Shown in pieces: positions 42,774 to 51,427 of a stretch of DNA of 63,197 nucleotides (the first letter of the stretch is position 1; each line of letters starts with the position of its first letter). The notes below the pieces were generated by a model. The model was not told the origin of the DNA. It saw nothing but the letters and a program-made list of their open reading frames with translations, and made no database searches. The stretch spans positions 1 to 63,197 of the forward strand of contig NZ_SMKK01000018.1 in the NCBI RefSeq assembly GCF_004348425.1, read 5' to 3'. The stretch is from Actinomadura sp. 7K507. Lineage in GTDB: Bacteria > Actinomycetota > Actinomycetes > Streptosporangiales > Streptosporangiaceae. The position numbers and the translations under genes are program-made.

Positions 42774-43163
42774 ATGTCACTGCAGGTGAGTGCCATCATG
42801 CTCGGCGTCCAGGACGTCGACAGGGCCAGGAAGTTCTACGTCGAAGGCCTGGGCTGCGAGCCCGACCAGGACTACCCCGGTTTCGTCAGGTGCCGCCTGG
42901 GCGACGGCTCCTCGATGCTGGCGCTCTACGAACGGGAGGCGGCGGCACAGGACGCCGGCGTCTCCCCGGAGGGGTCCGGGTTCCGCGGCGTCTCGTTCCA
43001 CTTCATCACCGACTCCAGGGACGAAGTCGACGAGGTCATGCGCGCCGCCGAGGCCGCCGGCGGCACCGTCGTCAAGGCGGCGGCCGCCGCTGAGTGGAGC
43101 GGGTACTTCGGCTACTTCAGCGACCCGGACGGCCACCTCTGGAAGGTCACCACCGCCGGTTGA
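42774..43163 (+). CDS. VOC family protein (glyoxalase-like)
   Basis: A 129-residue single-chain VOC protein with two beta-alpha-beta modules (IMLGVQDVDRARKFYVEGLG; SDPDGHLWKV). Metal ligands are not all present, as in the bleomycin-resistance/CatF-like branch that binds ligands without catalysis. A strong GAAGGAGG precedes the ATG. It lies before the F420-type oxidoreductase with a 72-base gap. Confidence 0.8.
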   Translation: MSLQVSAIMLGVQDVDRARKFYVEGLGCEPDQDYPGFVRCRLGDGSSMLALYEREAAAQDAGVSPEGSGFRGVSFHFITDSRDEVDEVMRAAEAAGGTVVKAAAAAEWSGYFGYFSDPDGHLWKVTTAG

Positions 43164-43235
43164 CCTCAAGTTAGGTTCAGAAATTAGCGTGGTGCCTGTC
43201 CGGTGAAGGAGACCCGTCACGAAAGGCACTGACGC

Positions 43236-44066
43236 ATGACACGGCTCAACCTGGGACCCATCGGCGTGACCCTGGACGTGCGCTCGGACGGCGGCCACCT
43301 CGACGACGCGGCCATGCTGGAGAAACTCGGCTACTCGGCGATCTGGATCGCCGGTGGCCAGCTGAAGACCCTGGACCCGCTGCGGGAGGTCATCCGGGCG
43401 ACCGAGACGATCCCGGTCGGCAGCGCGATCATCCCCGCGCGGGTGCACGGGCCCGAGGCCGTGGTCGAGTTGCGCCGCGACGTCGAGGCCACCGATCCGG
43501 GACGGCTGATCACCGGCCTGGGCGGTGTGCAGGGCGAGCGGCCGCTGCGCACCATGAACGACTATCTCGACGCCCTGGACGCCGCCGACCCGCCGGTCCC
43601 GGCCGATGCCCGCATCCTGTCGGCGCTGGGCCCGCGGATGATGGAACTGTCCCGCGACCGCGCGTCCGGTGCGATCGCGCTGCTGGTGACCCCGGAGTTC
43701 ACCGCGCGGGCCCGGCAGGCGCTGGGCGACGAGGTGTCCCTCGCCGTGATGGAGTACGTCGTCCTCGAAAGCGATCCGAGGCGGGCCAGGGACGCCGTCC
43801 GCGAGCCCATCGGGTTCCTGTCGCAGGTCGGCGGCTATCCGCAGAACCTCCGCCGGATGGGCTTCTCCGAGGAGGACATCGCGGAGACGAGCGACCACCT
43901 GCTCGACAACGTGGTCGCGTGGGGCGACGTCGACGCCGTCGCCGCCCGCCTGAAGCGCCACCTCGACGCGGGCGCCGACCAGGTCGTGCTCACCGTGCAG
44001 CCGGCGACCCCGGACGCCGACCCCCGCGAGCAGTTGCGCACCCTGGCCGGCGCCCTGATCGGCTGA
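43236..44066 (+). CDS. LLM class (luciferase-like) F420-dependent oxidoreductase
   Basis: A 276-residue TIM-barrel enzyme close to the TIGR03620-type F420 oxidoreductases: LGPIGVTLDV start, AAMLEKLGYSAIWIAGG, and the conserved ITGLGGVQGERP and GADQVVLTVQP near the end. F420 use is inferred from family and host; FMN use is possible. The ATG follows a weak GAAAGG. It ends with a hairpin facing the SDR gene. Confidence 0.85.
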   Translation: MTRLNLGPIGVTLDVRSDGGHLDDAAMLEKLGYSAIWIAGGQLKTLDPLREVIRATETIPVGSAIIPARVHGPEAVVELRRDVEATDPGRLITGLGGVQGERPLRTMNDYLDALDAADPPVPADARILSALGPRMMELSRDRASGAIALLVTPEFTARARQALGDEVSLAVMEYVVLESDPRRARDAVREPIGFLSQVGGYPQNLRRMGFSEEDIAETSDHLLDNVVAWGDVDAVAARLKRHLDAGADQVVLTVQPATPDADPREQLRTLAGALIG

Positions 44067-44108
44067 GCCGTCTGCCTGCTCACCTACGAGCGGGAGACGA
44101 TGGCCGCC

Positions 44109-44142
44109 ACCGGCCAACCGGACTGACGGGCCCGTGGCCGGT
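44109..44142. terminator. Hairpin between convergent LLM and SDR genes
   Basis: ACCGGCCA at 44109-44116 pairs with TGGCCGGT at 44135-44142, overlapping the SDR stop codon by one base. The loop is long (18 bases), so strength is uncertain. Confidence 0.45.
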
Positions 44143-44900
44143 CAGGCTTCCTCGGGATCGCGGCCGACGGCGTGGCGGCCGCCGTCCACGGGAAGGACGG
44201 CACCGTTGACGAAGGACGCCTCGGGCGAGAGCAGGTAGGCGACGGCGGCGGCCACCTCGTCCGGGCGCCCGACCCTGCCGACCGGGTGCAGCAGCCGCAT
44301 CTCGTTCTCGATGCGCGCGGCCTCGCCGGGAGCCTGGCGTCCGAGGAAGTGCTCGTAGCGTTCCGTGGTGATCGAGCCGAGCGCGACGGCGTTGGCCCGG
44401 ATGCCGTGCGGGCCGTAGTCGACGGCCAGGGCGCGGGTGAGACCCTCGGTCGCCGCCTTCGCCGTCGCGTACGGCAGGGAACCGCGCACCGGACGCTGCG
44501 CCTGGTGAGACGAGACGTTGACGATGGCGCCGCCCGTCCCGGCATCCAGGAAACGGCGGACGGCGGTCACGCAGCCGACCACGGCGGGGTCGAAGTTCAG
44601 CGCGATCAGGTTCAGGAGTTCGTCCGCGGACGGGTTTTCCGTGTCGCGGAAGACGGCGGCGTTGTTGACCCAGCCGGCGAGCGTTCCCGCCTCCTGCGCC
44701 AGGTCGGCGGCCCGGTCCGCGACGCTCTGGTCCGCGGCACTGCCAACGACCGGGATCATGTCCAGACGGTCGCGCGTCCACTCGACCGCCGCCGGGTCGA
44801 GTTCGATCACGACGACCTTGCCTCCGCCGTCCAGCAGGCGTTCGGCGATGGCTCGGCCGACTCCCCGTCCACCGCCGGTCACGACATAGGACCGGTTCAT
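44142..44900 (-). CDS. SDR family oxidoreductase
   Basis: A 252-residue classical short-chain dehydrogenase. NAD(P) motif [10 protein letters not shown] (residues 8-17), NNAA in the middle, catalytic Ser in NVSSHQ and YxxxK in [13 protein letters not shown]. It reduces or oxidises an unknown alcohol/ketone. It follows the ECF41 sigma gene on the same strand with 42 bases between, so it belongs to that operon; ECF41 factors commonly lie beside oxidoreductase genes. Confidence 0.9.
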   Translation of the reverse strand: MNRSYVVTGGGRGVGRAIAERLLDGGGKVVVIELDPAAVEWTRDRLDMIPVVGSAADQSVADRAADLAQEAGTLAGWVNNAAVFRDTENPSADELLNLIALNFDPAVVGCVTAVRRFLDAGTGGAIVNVSSHQAQRPVRGSLPYATAKAATEGLTRALAVDYGPHGIRANAVALGSITTERYEHFLGRQAPGEAARIENEMRLLHPVGRVGRPDEVAAAVAYLLSPEASFVNGAVLPVDGGRHAVGRDPEEA

Positions 44901-44942
44901 GGCTTCCCTCTCAGCGTTCGATCGGTGCCGGGCCAGGATGCG

Positions 44943-45875
44943 TCACTGCGTCCAGGGGCGGAGCTTTTCGGGGTTGCGTACTGCCCAGATGTGCTTGACG
45001 CGGTCGCCTTCGACGTCGAACGCCACCACCACGACGGTGACGCCGTCCAGCTGGGCCACCAGTCCGGGCTGGCCGTTGACGGTGCGTTCCAGGACCGTCA
45101 GGCCGGGTGCCTTGCCAGCGACATCGATGAAGACCTGCGCGACGCGCTCGCCGCCTTCGATCGGGTGGAGTTCGGCGGAGACGATGCCGCCGCCGTCGGC
45201 GATCACCGTGGCGTCGGGGTCGAGCAGGGCGATGAGGGCGTTGATGTCCTTGGCCTCCCACGCCTCCTTGAAGTCCCTGACGATGCCGGCCTGCCCGGCC
45301 GCCGGGGTCACGGGCGCCTGGGCCGCGCGGATGCGGCGGCGCGCGGACGTGGCCAGCTGGCGGCAGGCCGCCGGGCTGCGGCCGACGGTCTCGGCCACTT
45401 CGGCGAACGGGTAGCGGAACACATCGTGGAGGACGAACGCGACCCGCTCGGCCGGGGTCATCGATTCGAGGACGACGAGGAACGCCATGCTGACCGACTC
45501 GTCGAGCGTGACGCGGTCGGCCGGGTCGGTCTCCAGCCGCCCGTCGCCCCACTCCGCGGGCTCGGGCAGCGGCTCCGGGATCCATTCCCCGACGTAGCGC
45601 TCCCGCCGGGCCCGCGCCGAGCCGAGTATGTCGAAGCAGATGCGGCCGGCGACCCTCGACAGCCAGGCGCCGGGTGAGCGGATCGCCTCCTGCTGCTCCC
45701 GGGACATGGCGTACCAGCGGGCGTACGTCTCCTGCACCACGTCCTCGGCCTCGGCCAGCGAGCCCAGAAGCCGGTACGCGAGGTTGATCAGCCGGCGCCG
45801 CTCGCTCATGATCGCGCTCAGGCTCGGGTCGGAGGGGCGGCCCGGGGCCGGTCCTGGCTCTGGTCGGCTGGTCAT
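44943..45875 (-). CDS. ECF41-type RNA polymerase sigma factor (SigJ-like)
   Basis: A 310-residue sigma factor. Regions 2 and 4 occupy about 20-180, and a SnoaL/NTF2-like C-terminal domain follows (190-310). ECF41 hallmarks are all visible: GEWIPEPL in the linker, DGGG in the C-domain, and NPEKL near the end. The C-domain takes the place of an anti-sigma factor and tunes activity. The ATG at 45875 follows GGGAG. It is divergent from a DoxX gene, a usual ECF41 target type. Confidence 0.92.
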   Translation of the reverse strand: MTSRPEPGPAPGRPSDPSLSAIMSERRRLINLAYRLLGSLAEAEDVVQETYARWYAMSREQQEAIRSPGAWLSRVAGRICFDILGSARARRERYVGEWIPEPLPEPAEWGDGRLETDPADRVTLDESVSMAFLVVLESMTPAERVAFVLHDVFRYPFAEVAETVGRSPAACRQLATSARRRIRAAQAPVTPAAGQAGIVRDFKEAWEAKDINALIALLDPDATVIADGGGIVSAELHPIEGGERVAQVFIDVAGKAPGLTVLERTVNGQPGLVAQLDGVTVVVVAFDVEGDRVKHIWAVRNPEKLRPWTQ

Positions 45876-45949
45876 CGTGTCGGCTCCCTCGGTCGCGGCT
45901 GCCCTCACCGGTTCGACGGAACACGCCGCCGAACCGTGAGGTCGCCGCG

Positions 45950-45976
45950 CCTCACATTCCGGAGGGGTCGGTCGTC
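45950..45976 (+). promoter_or_regulatory. Putative ECF41-dependent promoter of the DoxX gene
   Basis: CCTCACA at 45950-45956, 16 bases, then CGTC at 45973-45976. This agrees with the ECF41 consensus as I remember it (TGTCACA, N16, CGTC), with the first bases changed. It lies about 50 bases before the DoxX start. Confidence 0.5.
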
Positions 45977-46027
45977 GAACTGCCGTCACCTACAACCCTG
46001 CACGCAGTTGCGACCTGTGGAGAACCG

Positions 46028-46408
46028 ATGAACATCGCCCTTTGGATCATCGCGGGGCTGCTGGCCGTGATCTTCCTCGCCAGTGGCATCATGAAACTGG
46101 CCCAGTCCAAGGAGAAGCTGACCGCCTCCGGCATGGGGGCTCTCGAAGGCTTCGGCGACGGCACCATCAAGGCCGTCGGCGTCCTTGAGATCCTGGCCGC
46201 GTCGGGCCTCGTCCTGCCCGCCGCGCTCGACATCGCCCCGGTCCTGGTGCCGCTGGCCGCCGTCGGCGTGGTGTCGCTGATGCTCTGCGCGGCCATCACG
46301 CATGCCCGCCGCCGCGAGTTCCCGGCGGTCGTGGCGACCATGACCTTCCTGACCTTGGCCGCCCTCACGGCCTGGGGCCGCTTCGGCCCCGAGTCCTTCA
46401 CCGGCTGA
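46028..46408 (+). CDS. DoxX family membrane protein
   Basis: A 126-residue protein with four membrane helices (IALWIIAGLLAVIFLASG; AVGVLEILAASGLVLPAAL; and two later). It is the DoxX-like type that sits beside ECF41 sigma factors and redox enzymes. The ATG follows GTGGAGA. Its function is not settled; a role in membrane redox homeostasis is usual speculation. The stop codon lies in the first unit of a three-unit 15-bp tandem array. Confidence 0.88.
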   Translation: MNIALWIIAGLLAVIFLASGIMKLAQSKEKLTASGMGALEGFGDGTIKAVGVLEILAASGLVLPAALDIAPVLVPLAAVGVVSLMLCAAITHARRREFPAVVATMTFLTLAALTAWGRFGPESFTG

Positions 46409-46442
46409 TCCGTCACCGGCTCATCAGTCACCGGCTGATCCG
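46398..46442 (+). repeat. Stop-codon tandem array after the DoxX gene (3 x 15 bp)
   Basis: TCACCGGCTGATCCG, TCACCGGCTCATCAG, TCACCGGCTGATCCG. The gene's TGA (46406-46408) is in unit 1. Unit 2 has TCA in its place, unit 3 restores TGA in the same frame. Confidence 0.9.
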
Positions 46443-46472
46443 TCCCGAACCCGGCCCGGTAGACTCCGGGGT

Positions 46473-46666
46473 GCGGATGGTTCATCCGGGCCTGTGAGGG
46501 TTCGGGTGTCGCAAGAGGGAACCCGGTGCGAGTCCGGGACTGCCCCGCAGCGGTGAGTGGGAACGAACGCCGTCATCACGCACTGGGCCGAGCGGCCTGG
46601 GAAGCGACGGCCAGTAGGACGCCTCGAGGGACGAGGCGGCGCCCGCGAGTCCGAAGACCTGCCTCC
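46473..46666 (+). promoter_or_regulatory. Cobalamin (B12) riboswitch of metE
   Basis: The aptamer core is plain: GGGAACCCGGTGCGAGTCCG from 46517, ACTGCCCCGCAGCGGTGA, then GGAAGCGACGGCCAGTAGG, and the B12-box region GCGAGTCCGAAGACCTGCC near 46645-46663. It lies before the B12-independent methionine synthase gene, where bound cobalamin shuts off expression because the B12-dependent enzyme can replace it. Confidence 0.92.
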
Positions 46667-46668
46667 GC

Positions 46669-46690
46669 CCGCGCACCGGCCGGTGCGCGG
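46669..46690 (+). promoter_or_regulatory. Perfect 22-bp palindrome in the riboswitch expression platform
   Basis: Each arm is 11 bases (CCGCGCACCGG and its complement), directly after the B12 box and about 100 bases before the metE start. It can form a hairpin with little loop or pair alternatively with the aptamer's end, so it is a candidate switching element. Confidence 0.6.
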
Positions 46691-46788
46691 TGGGTCTGCG
46701 GCCTCGTGGGAAGGTCTGCGGCACGGGGCTGATCCGCCGTGCGCATTCCCTTTCGCGGGCCGCCCGTGGCACAGCGAGGGAAGCCGCC

Positions 46789-49074
46789 ATGAGCACGACG
46801 ATCCTCGGATACCCCCGTATCGGGGCGCGCCGGGAGCTGAAGTTCGCCACCGAGGACTACTGGGCGGGACGCGCCGACGCCGGCGCGCTCGCCAAGACCG
46901 GCGAGGAACTGCGCGCGACGGTCTGGAACGAGCTCCGTGACGCCGGTCTGGACACGATCCCGTCGAACACGTTCTCCTTCTACGACCAGGTGCTCGACAC
47001 GAGCGTCCTGGTCGACGCCGTCCCCGAGCGATACCGGCGGCTGACCGGCTTCGAGCGGTACTTCGCGATGGCGCGCGGCGTCCAGGACGTCCCGCCGCTC
47101 GAGATGACCAAGTGGTTCGACACGAACTACCACTACATCGTCCCCGAGCTGGGCCCGGACACCAGGTTCCGGCTGGCGGACGGCGCGGCGGCCAAACCGC
47201 TGGCCGAGTACCGGGAGGCCAGGGCGCTCGGTATCGAGACGCGGCCGGTGCTCGTCGGGCCGCTCACGTACCTGCTGCTGGCCAAGCCCTCGACGGCGGG
47301 GTTCCGCCCGCTGGACCTGCTCGACGGGCTCGTGGACGTCTACGCCGAGGTGCTGGAGCGGCTGGCCGGGGCCGGGGCCGCGTGGGTGCAGCTCGACGAG
47401 CCCGCCCTCGCCGCGGACCGGACCGAGGAGGAGATCGACGCGCTCGCCCGCGCCTACGCGCGGCTCGGGCGGCTGACCAGCAGGCCGCGCCTGATGGTCA
47501 CCACGTACTTCGGGACGATCGGCACCGGCGCGCTGCGAATCCTGGCCGGCAGCCGGGTGGAGGCGATCGGCCTGGACTTCGTCGCCGGTCCCGGCAACCT
47601 CGACGTCCTCGCGTCGGTCGGCGGGCTTCCGCGCAAGACGCTCGTGGCGGGCGTGGTGGACGGCCGCAACGTGTGGCGCGCCGACCAGCGCCGCGCCAAG
47701 GCCACCTGCGCCTCGCTGCTGGGCCTCGTCGACCGGCTCGTGGTGGGCACGTCCTGCTCGCTGCTGCACGTCCCGATCGACCTGGACGCCGAGACGTCGC
47801 TGGACCCGGACGTCCGGGGACGGCTCGCGTTCGCCCGGCAGAAGGTCGCCGAGGTCGTCGCGCTCGGACGGGCACTGCGCGAGGAGGCCCAGGCGGCGGA
47901 CGCGACGGAGGGGGCCGCCGAGGCGCACGCGCCGAAAACCGACCGTGGACCGAGAATCGACCCTGCAGCGAGAACCGACAGGGCGGTCCGCGAGCGGCTC
48001 GGGTCGATCGGCGACACGCGCCGGGGCGACCGGGCCGTCCGGTTCGCCGCGCAGCGGGACGCGCTCGGCCTGCCCGAGCTGGCCACGACCACGATCGGCT
48101 CGTTCCCGCAGACCGCCGAGATCCGCCGGGCCCGCGCCGACCGCCGCGCCGGGCGCATCACCGGGGACGCCTACGAGCAGGCGATGAAGGACGAGATCGC
48201 CCGCGTCATCGCGCTCCAGGAGAACCTCGGCCTGGACGTGCTCGTCCACGGCGAGCCCGAGCGCAACGACATGGTGCAGTACTTCGCCGAGCAGCTCGAC
48301 GGGTACGCGGCGACCGAGCACGGGTGGGTGCAGTCGTACGGGTCGCGTTACGTGCGGCCGCCGATCCTGCACAGCGACGTCGCGCGTCCCCGGCCGATGA
48401 CCGTGCGGTGGGCGACGTACGCGCAGTCGCTCACCAGCAGGCCGGTCAAGGGGATGCTGACCGGCCCGGTCACCATGCTGGCCTGGTCGTTCGTCCGGGA
48501 CGACCAGCCGCTCGCCGAGACCGCCCGGCAGGTCGCGCTCGCCCTCCGCGACGAGATCGCCGACCTGGAGGCGGCCGGGATCCGGATCATCCAGGTCGAC
48601 GAGCCCGCGCTGCGCGAGCTGCTGCCGCTGCGGGACGCCGACCGTCCCGCCTACCTGGACTGGGCGGTCGGGGCGTTCCGCCTGGCCACGTCGGGCGTCG
48701 ACGACACCACCCAGATCCACACCCACATGTGCTACTCGGAGTTCGGCGAGATCATCGGGGCGATCGGGGCGCTGGACGCCGACGTCACCAGCGTGGAGGC
48801 GGCCCGCTCGCACATGGAGCTGGTCGGCGACCTGCGCGCCGCCGGGTACGAGAACGGCATCGGGCCCGGCGTGTGGGACATCCACTCCCCGCGCGTCCCC
48901 GCCGCCGGCGAGATGGAGGAGAACCTGCGGCGCGCGTTGCGGGCGGTCGAGCCGGGGCGGCTGTGGGTGAATCCCGACTGCGGGCTGAAGACCCGCGCCT
49001 ATCCGGAGACGGAGGCGTCCCTGCGGAACCTGGTCGTGGCGGCGCGGCGCGTCCGCGACGACGTGACCGGCTGA
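46789..49074 (+). CDS. metE: Cobalamin-independent methionine synthase
   Basis: A 761-residue MetE of normal length, transferring a methyl group from 5-methyltetrahydropteroyl-glutamate to homocysteine. Start [16 protein letters not shown] is typical. Zinc ligands are visible in the C-terminal barrel: HTHMCYSEF (His, Cys) and NPDCGLKTR (Cys). The linker joining the two barrels (about 363-400) is Ala/Glu/Arg-rich. The ATG follows GAGGGAAG. Control is by the B12 riboswitch upstream. The stop codon lies in unit 1 of a five-unit 16-bp array, then a strong terminator. Confidence 0.96.
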   Translation: MSTTILGYPRIGARRELKFATEDYWAGRADAGALAKTGEELRATVWNELRDAGLDTIPSNTFSFYDQVLDTSVLVDAVPERYRRLTGFERYFAMARGVQDVPPLEMTKWFDTNYHYIVPELGPDTRFRLADGAAAKPLAEYREARALGIETRPVLVGPLTYLLLAKPSTAGFRPLDLLDGLVDVYAEVLERLAGAGAAWVQLDEPALAADRTEEEIDALARAYARLGRLTSRPRLMVTTYFGTIGTGALRILAGSRVEAIGLDFVAGPGNLDVLASVGGLPRKTLVAGVVDGRNVWRADQRRAKATCASLLGLVDRLVVGTSCSLLHVPIDLDAETSLDPDVRGRLAFARQKVAEVVALGRALREEAQAADATEGAAEAHAPKTDRGPRIDPAARTDRAVRERLGSIGDTRRGDRAVRFAAQRDALGLPELATTTIGSFPQTAEIRRARADRRAGRITGDAYEQAMKDEIARVIALQENLGLDVLVHGEPERNDMVQYFAEQLDGYAATEHGWVQSYGSRYVRPPILHSDVARPRPMTVRWATYAQSLTSRPVKGMLTGPVTMLAWSFVRDDQPLAETARQVALALRDEIADLEAAGIRIIQVDEPALRELLPLRDADRPAYLDWAVGAFRLATSGVDDTTQIHTHMCYSEFGEIIGAIGALDADVTSVEAARSHMELVGDLRAAGYENGIGPGVWDIHSPRVPAAGEMEENLRRALRAVEPGRLWVNPDCGLKTRAYPETEASLRNLVVAARRVRDDVTG

Positions 49075-49148
49075 ATCCTTGGCCGGTTGAATCCCCGGCT
49101 GGTTGAACCCCCGGCTGGTTGAACCCCTGGCGGGTTGGACCCGCTGGG
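49069..49148 (+). repeat. Stop-codon tandem array after metE (5 x 16 bp)
   Basis: Units: GGCTGAATCCTTGGCC, GGTTGAATCCCCGGCT, GGTTGAACCCCCGGCT, GGTTGAACCCCTGGCG, GGTTGGACCCGCTGGG. The metE TGA is in unit 1. Because 16 is not a multiple of three, the TGA copies in units 2 to 4 fall in successive frames. Confidence 0.92.
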
Positions 49149-49152
49149 GAAT

Positions 49153-49196
49153 CCACGTGGTCTGACCGTCCCCCCCCGTACGGTCAGACCACGTGG
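49153..49196. terminator. Bidirectional terminator between metE and the RsbW-like gene
   Basis: A perfect 17-bp stem (49153-49169 with 49180-49196) with a C-rich 10-base loop. The right arm contains the last codons and stop of the convergent gene. Confidence 0.85.
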
Positions 49197-49972
49197 AGGT
49201 CGTCCATCGACTCGCAGATCTCGACGAGCCGTTCGCACACCTCGGTGATGTCGGTGACCGGGAGTTCTCCGGTGCCGCCGCAGCGGGTGCGCCAGCGGAA
49301 GGTCGCGTCCTCGCACCGCACGGCCAGGTCGCCGTGGCCGGACATGACGCAGACGCCGCGCTCGTCCCTCAGTGAAAGGCGGTCGAGGCCGCGCTGGACG
49401 AGCAGTGACCGCAGGACCCGCATGGCCTGCCTCCCGTCGGCCACGCCGTCGTGGCGGCGGCCGCGTGCGATGCGGGTGCGCGCGATCGGCAGGGCGAACC
49501 ATGTGGCCTTGCCGCGGGCGGGCGGTGAACCGAGCCGGGACCGGGACGGGTGGTGCCCCCACCGCCCCTTGGTGAGGATGTCGATGATCTCCAGCCCCCG
49601 GCCGTGTTCGACGAGCATCTCGCCGGGGTCGTCCGGGCGCGCGCGCCATTCCCGCAGCGTGTCGAACGCCTTGACGACCAGCTCGTCGTGGCCTCGTCCG
49701 TCGGCCCGCTGGTAGACCCAGAGTTCGGCGCCGGAGAGGCCGTCGCGGGACGTCGCGTGCTGCAGGACGTTGGTGGCGAGTTCGCTGACCATGAGGGCGA
49801 CGTCGTCGACGTCCTGGACGGAGAGCCCGAGAGCGGGAAGAAGGCTCGCGACCTGGGTCCGCGCCACGGGGGCGATGGACTCGTCCCCGGGCAGGGGGAG
49901 GGCCGCGCAGCCGCCGTTCTCCAGCCTCCAGGGAATTCCGCGCATTCCGTGCACCGCTGCGGTCTCCGTCAT
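49184..49972 (-). CDS. RsbW/AbaA-type ATPase of a WhiJ-like cluster
   Basis: A 262-residue protein. Residues 25-160 are a GHKL ATPase domain (N-box MVSELATNVLQHA, G-box VEHGRGLEIIDIL). The remaining 100 residues include a small domain with several cysteines (CVMSGHGDLAVRC; CGGTGE; CERLVEIC) and no family I know. ATPases of this kind sit beside XRE/DUF397 pairs in Streptomyces whiJ/abaA-like loci. I chose the ATG at 49972; a GTG at 49981 is possible. A conserved operator-like site lies upstream. Confidence 0.82.
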   Translation of the reverse strand: MTETAAVHGMRGIPWRLENGGCAALPLPGDESIAPVARTQVASLLPALGLSVQDVDDVALMVSELATNVLQHATSRDGLSGAELWVYQRADGRGHDELVVKAFDTLREWRARPDDPGEMLVEHGRGLEIIDILTKGRWGHHPSRSRLGSPPARGKATWFALPIARTRIARGRRHDGVADGRQAMRVLRSLLVQRGLDRLSLRDERGVCVMSGHGDLAVRCEDATFRWRTRCGGTGELPVTDITEVCERLVEICESMDDLHVV

Positions 49973-50052
49973 ACCGCCCACCCTCAGAGCTCGCGGGTCG
50001 TTCGCAATTCAGTCATTCGCGACATGACACTCCATGGTTCGCGACTCGCTAT

Positions 50053-50067
50053 GTGTGAATCACAGAT
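50053..50067. promoter_or_regulatory. Operator-like site upstream of the RsbW-like gene
   Basis: GTGTGAATCACAGAT, containing the perfect palindrome TGTGA-A-TCACA (50054-50064), about 85 bases before the ATPase start. The same 14 bases recur at 51413-51426, before the XRE gene. Confidence 0.6.
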
Positions 50068-50253
50068 CCAAGCTTCGCACATTCGGTCGGTGAAGACCCG
50101 GCACACGACCAAGGTCGGCGATGGACAATTGAGACGTTCACCGAATGCGCCATAAGGAGTACAAAACACGTCCCCGCGCGGTGATCTGAACGTGTACCGG
50201 CGGGGAGAAGACCGGCCGCTGCCTGCGCTGTAGCGTTGGCAGCGCCTGAGAGA

Positions 50254-50312
50254 GGGCCGCACACATGAAGGTCCCCCAGGGGTGCAGCCCTGGGGGACCT
50301 GGTGTGCGGCCC
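50254..50312 (-). terminator. Two-tier terminator after the XRE-DUF397 genes
   Basis: An outer 11-bp stem (GGGCCGCACAC, 50254-50264, with 50302-50312) encloses an inner perfect 13-bp stem (50269-50281 with 50288-50300) around a six-base loop. It begins two bases after the DUF397 stop. The rest of 49973-50314 holds no gene, only the operator-like site. Confidence 0.85.
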
Positions 50313-50314
50313 GA

Positions 50315-50512
50315 TCAGCGGTCGTACCGGCCCGCCCGCACATCGTCGAGGAACGAGGCGAACACGGTCCGGGGGACGACATGCGCGCCGGCCTCGGGGG
50401 TCCTGCTGTCGCGCAGCCCGGTGGCCGTCTCGAGGTCGGCGACCTCGACGCAGCCTCCGTTGCTGCTCGCACTCGCGGTGGCCTTGAACCACCGTGCCTG
50501 AGAGAGGTCCAT
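50315..50512 (-). CDS. DUF397 protein 1
   Basis: A 65-residue protein of the DUF397 family (MDLSQARWFKATASAS; CVEVADLETATGLRDSRTP; FASFLDDVRAGRYD). DUF397 proteins are made with XRE-DUF5753 regulators in actinobacteria and act as their partners in developmental control (BldB, WhiJ-associated). It lies directly after the XRE gene: the XRE stop is at 50518, six bases before this ATG; a GTG at 50518 is an alternative start. The large terminator follows. Confidence 0.9.
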   Translation of the reverse strand: MDLSQARWFKATASASSNGGCVEVADLETATGLRDSRTPEAGAHVVPRTVFASFLDDVRAGRYDR

Positions 50513-50517
50513 AAGCA

Positions 50518-51360
50518 CTACTCCAGCGTCGTGATCAGTTTCTCCAGGTGCTTCGCGGTGTCGGCGGTGCTCAGCGCCGCCTCGCGGATCTGCTCGAAGA
50601 TGCTGTCATGCGCCTCCACTTTGCCGGGGTCGTCGATCTGCTCGATGGCGGCATCGTTCTCCAGGAAGACCATGGGCGGCTCCCCGCCGGGGAACCGGAA
50701 GATGTTGACCAGCGTCGACATGCCGGGGTGCAGGCCGTTCGCCAGCGGCAGCAGCCTCAGCTCGACGTTCGGGCGTCCGGACATGCTCAGCAGGTGGCGC
50801 AGCTGGGCGCGGCGGTCTCCCGCGTCGCCCCACTCGTACATCAGGGACGCCTCGGTGACGAGCGCGACCAGCTCGGGCGCCGTGCCGTCGTCCCGGTCGA
50901 GGACCTGCTGCCGCCGCACCCGCGCCCGCAGCGCCTGCTCCCGCCACTCCGGCGACCTCGACCCGGAGGTCAGGAGCGCCTGCATGTACGGCAGGGTCTG
51001 CAGAAGGCCGGGCAGCACCAGCGGCATGACCGCCCGGATGGTCGACGCGTCTCCCTCGAACCCGGGGAACTCGTTGTCGAACACTTCCGGGTGGTCACGC
51101 CACCAGGCCCGCTGCCGCGCACGCGCCGCAAGCTCCTCGAGCTCGTCGAGATCGCTTCCGCCGTAGATGCGCGCCAGATCGCGGATGTCGCTGAGCTCGG
51201 GCCGCACCCAGCTGTTGGCCTCGAACCGGCCGACCTTGCCCCTGCCCCAGTTCAGCCGGTCGCAGACCTGGTTGGCCGTATAGCCCGCCTCGACGCGCAG
51301 CTCCCGCAGGCGGCGTGCCAGCCCCCGCTTGGCGATGGTGGCGCCGTACGCATCACTCAT
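50518..51360 (-). CDS. XRE-family regulator with DUF5753 (WhiJ-like)
   Basis: A 280-residue regulator. The N-terminal helix-turn-helix is at about 10-65 (LARRLRELRVEAGYTANQV; NWGRGKVGRFEAN), followed by a DUF5753 domain (about 100-275; LPGLLQTLPYMQALL, RRQQVL). WhiJ-like proteins repress sporulation or secondary metabolism and are relieved by their DUF397 partner. The ATG follows GGGAGG. A -10 TATGAT and an operator overlapping the -35 lie just upstream, suggesting self-control. Confidence 0.92.
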   Translation of the reverse strand: MSDAYGATIAKRGLARRLRELRVEAGYTANQVCDRLNWGRGKVGRFEANSWVRPELSDIRDLARIYGGSDLDELEELAARARQRAWWRDHPEVFDNEFPGFEGDASTIRAVMPLVLPGLLQTLPYMQALLTSGSRSPEWREQALRARVRRQQVLDRDDGTAPELVALVTEASLMYEWGDAGDRRAQLRHLLSMSGRPNVELRLLPLANGLHPGMSTLVNIFRFPGGEPPMVFLENDAAIEQIDDPGKVEAHDSIFEQIREAALSTADTAKHLEKLITTLE

Positions 51361-51393
51361 CGGCACCACCTCCCTTGACATACGGCCGGCATC

Positions 51394-51427
51394 ATCATAC
51401 GCCTTCCGAATTTGTGAATCACAGATT
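51394..51427 (-). promoter_or_regulatory. Promoter and operator-like site of the XRE gene
   Basis: On the minus strand TATGAT (51394-51399) lies about 27 bases before the expected leader end. The palindrome TGTGAATCACA (51413-51423) within TTGTGAATCACAGATT (51412-51427) covers the -35 position, so binding there would block or direct polymerase. It overlaps the last codons of DUF397 protein 2. Confidence 0.55.
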
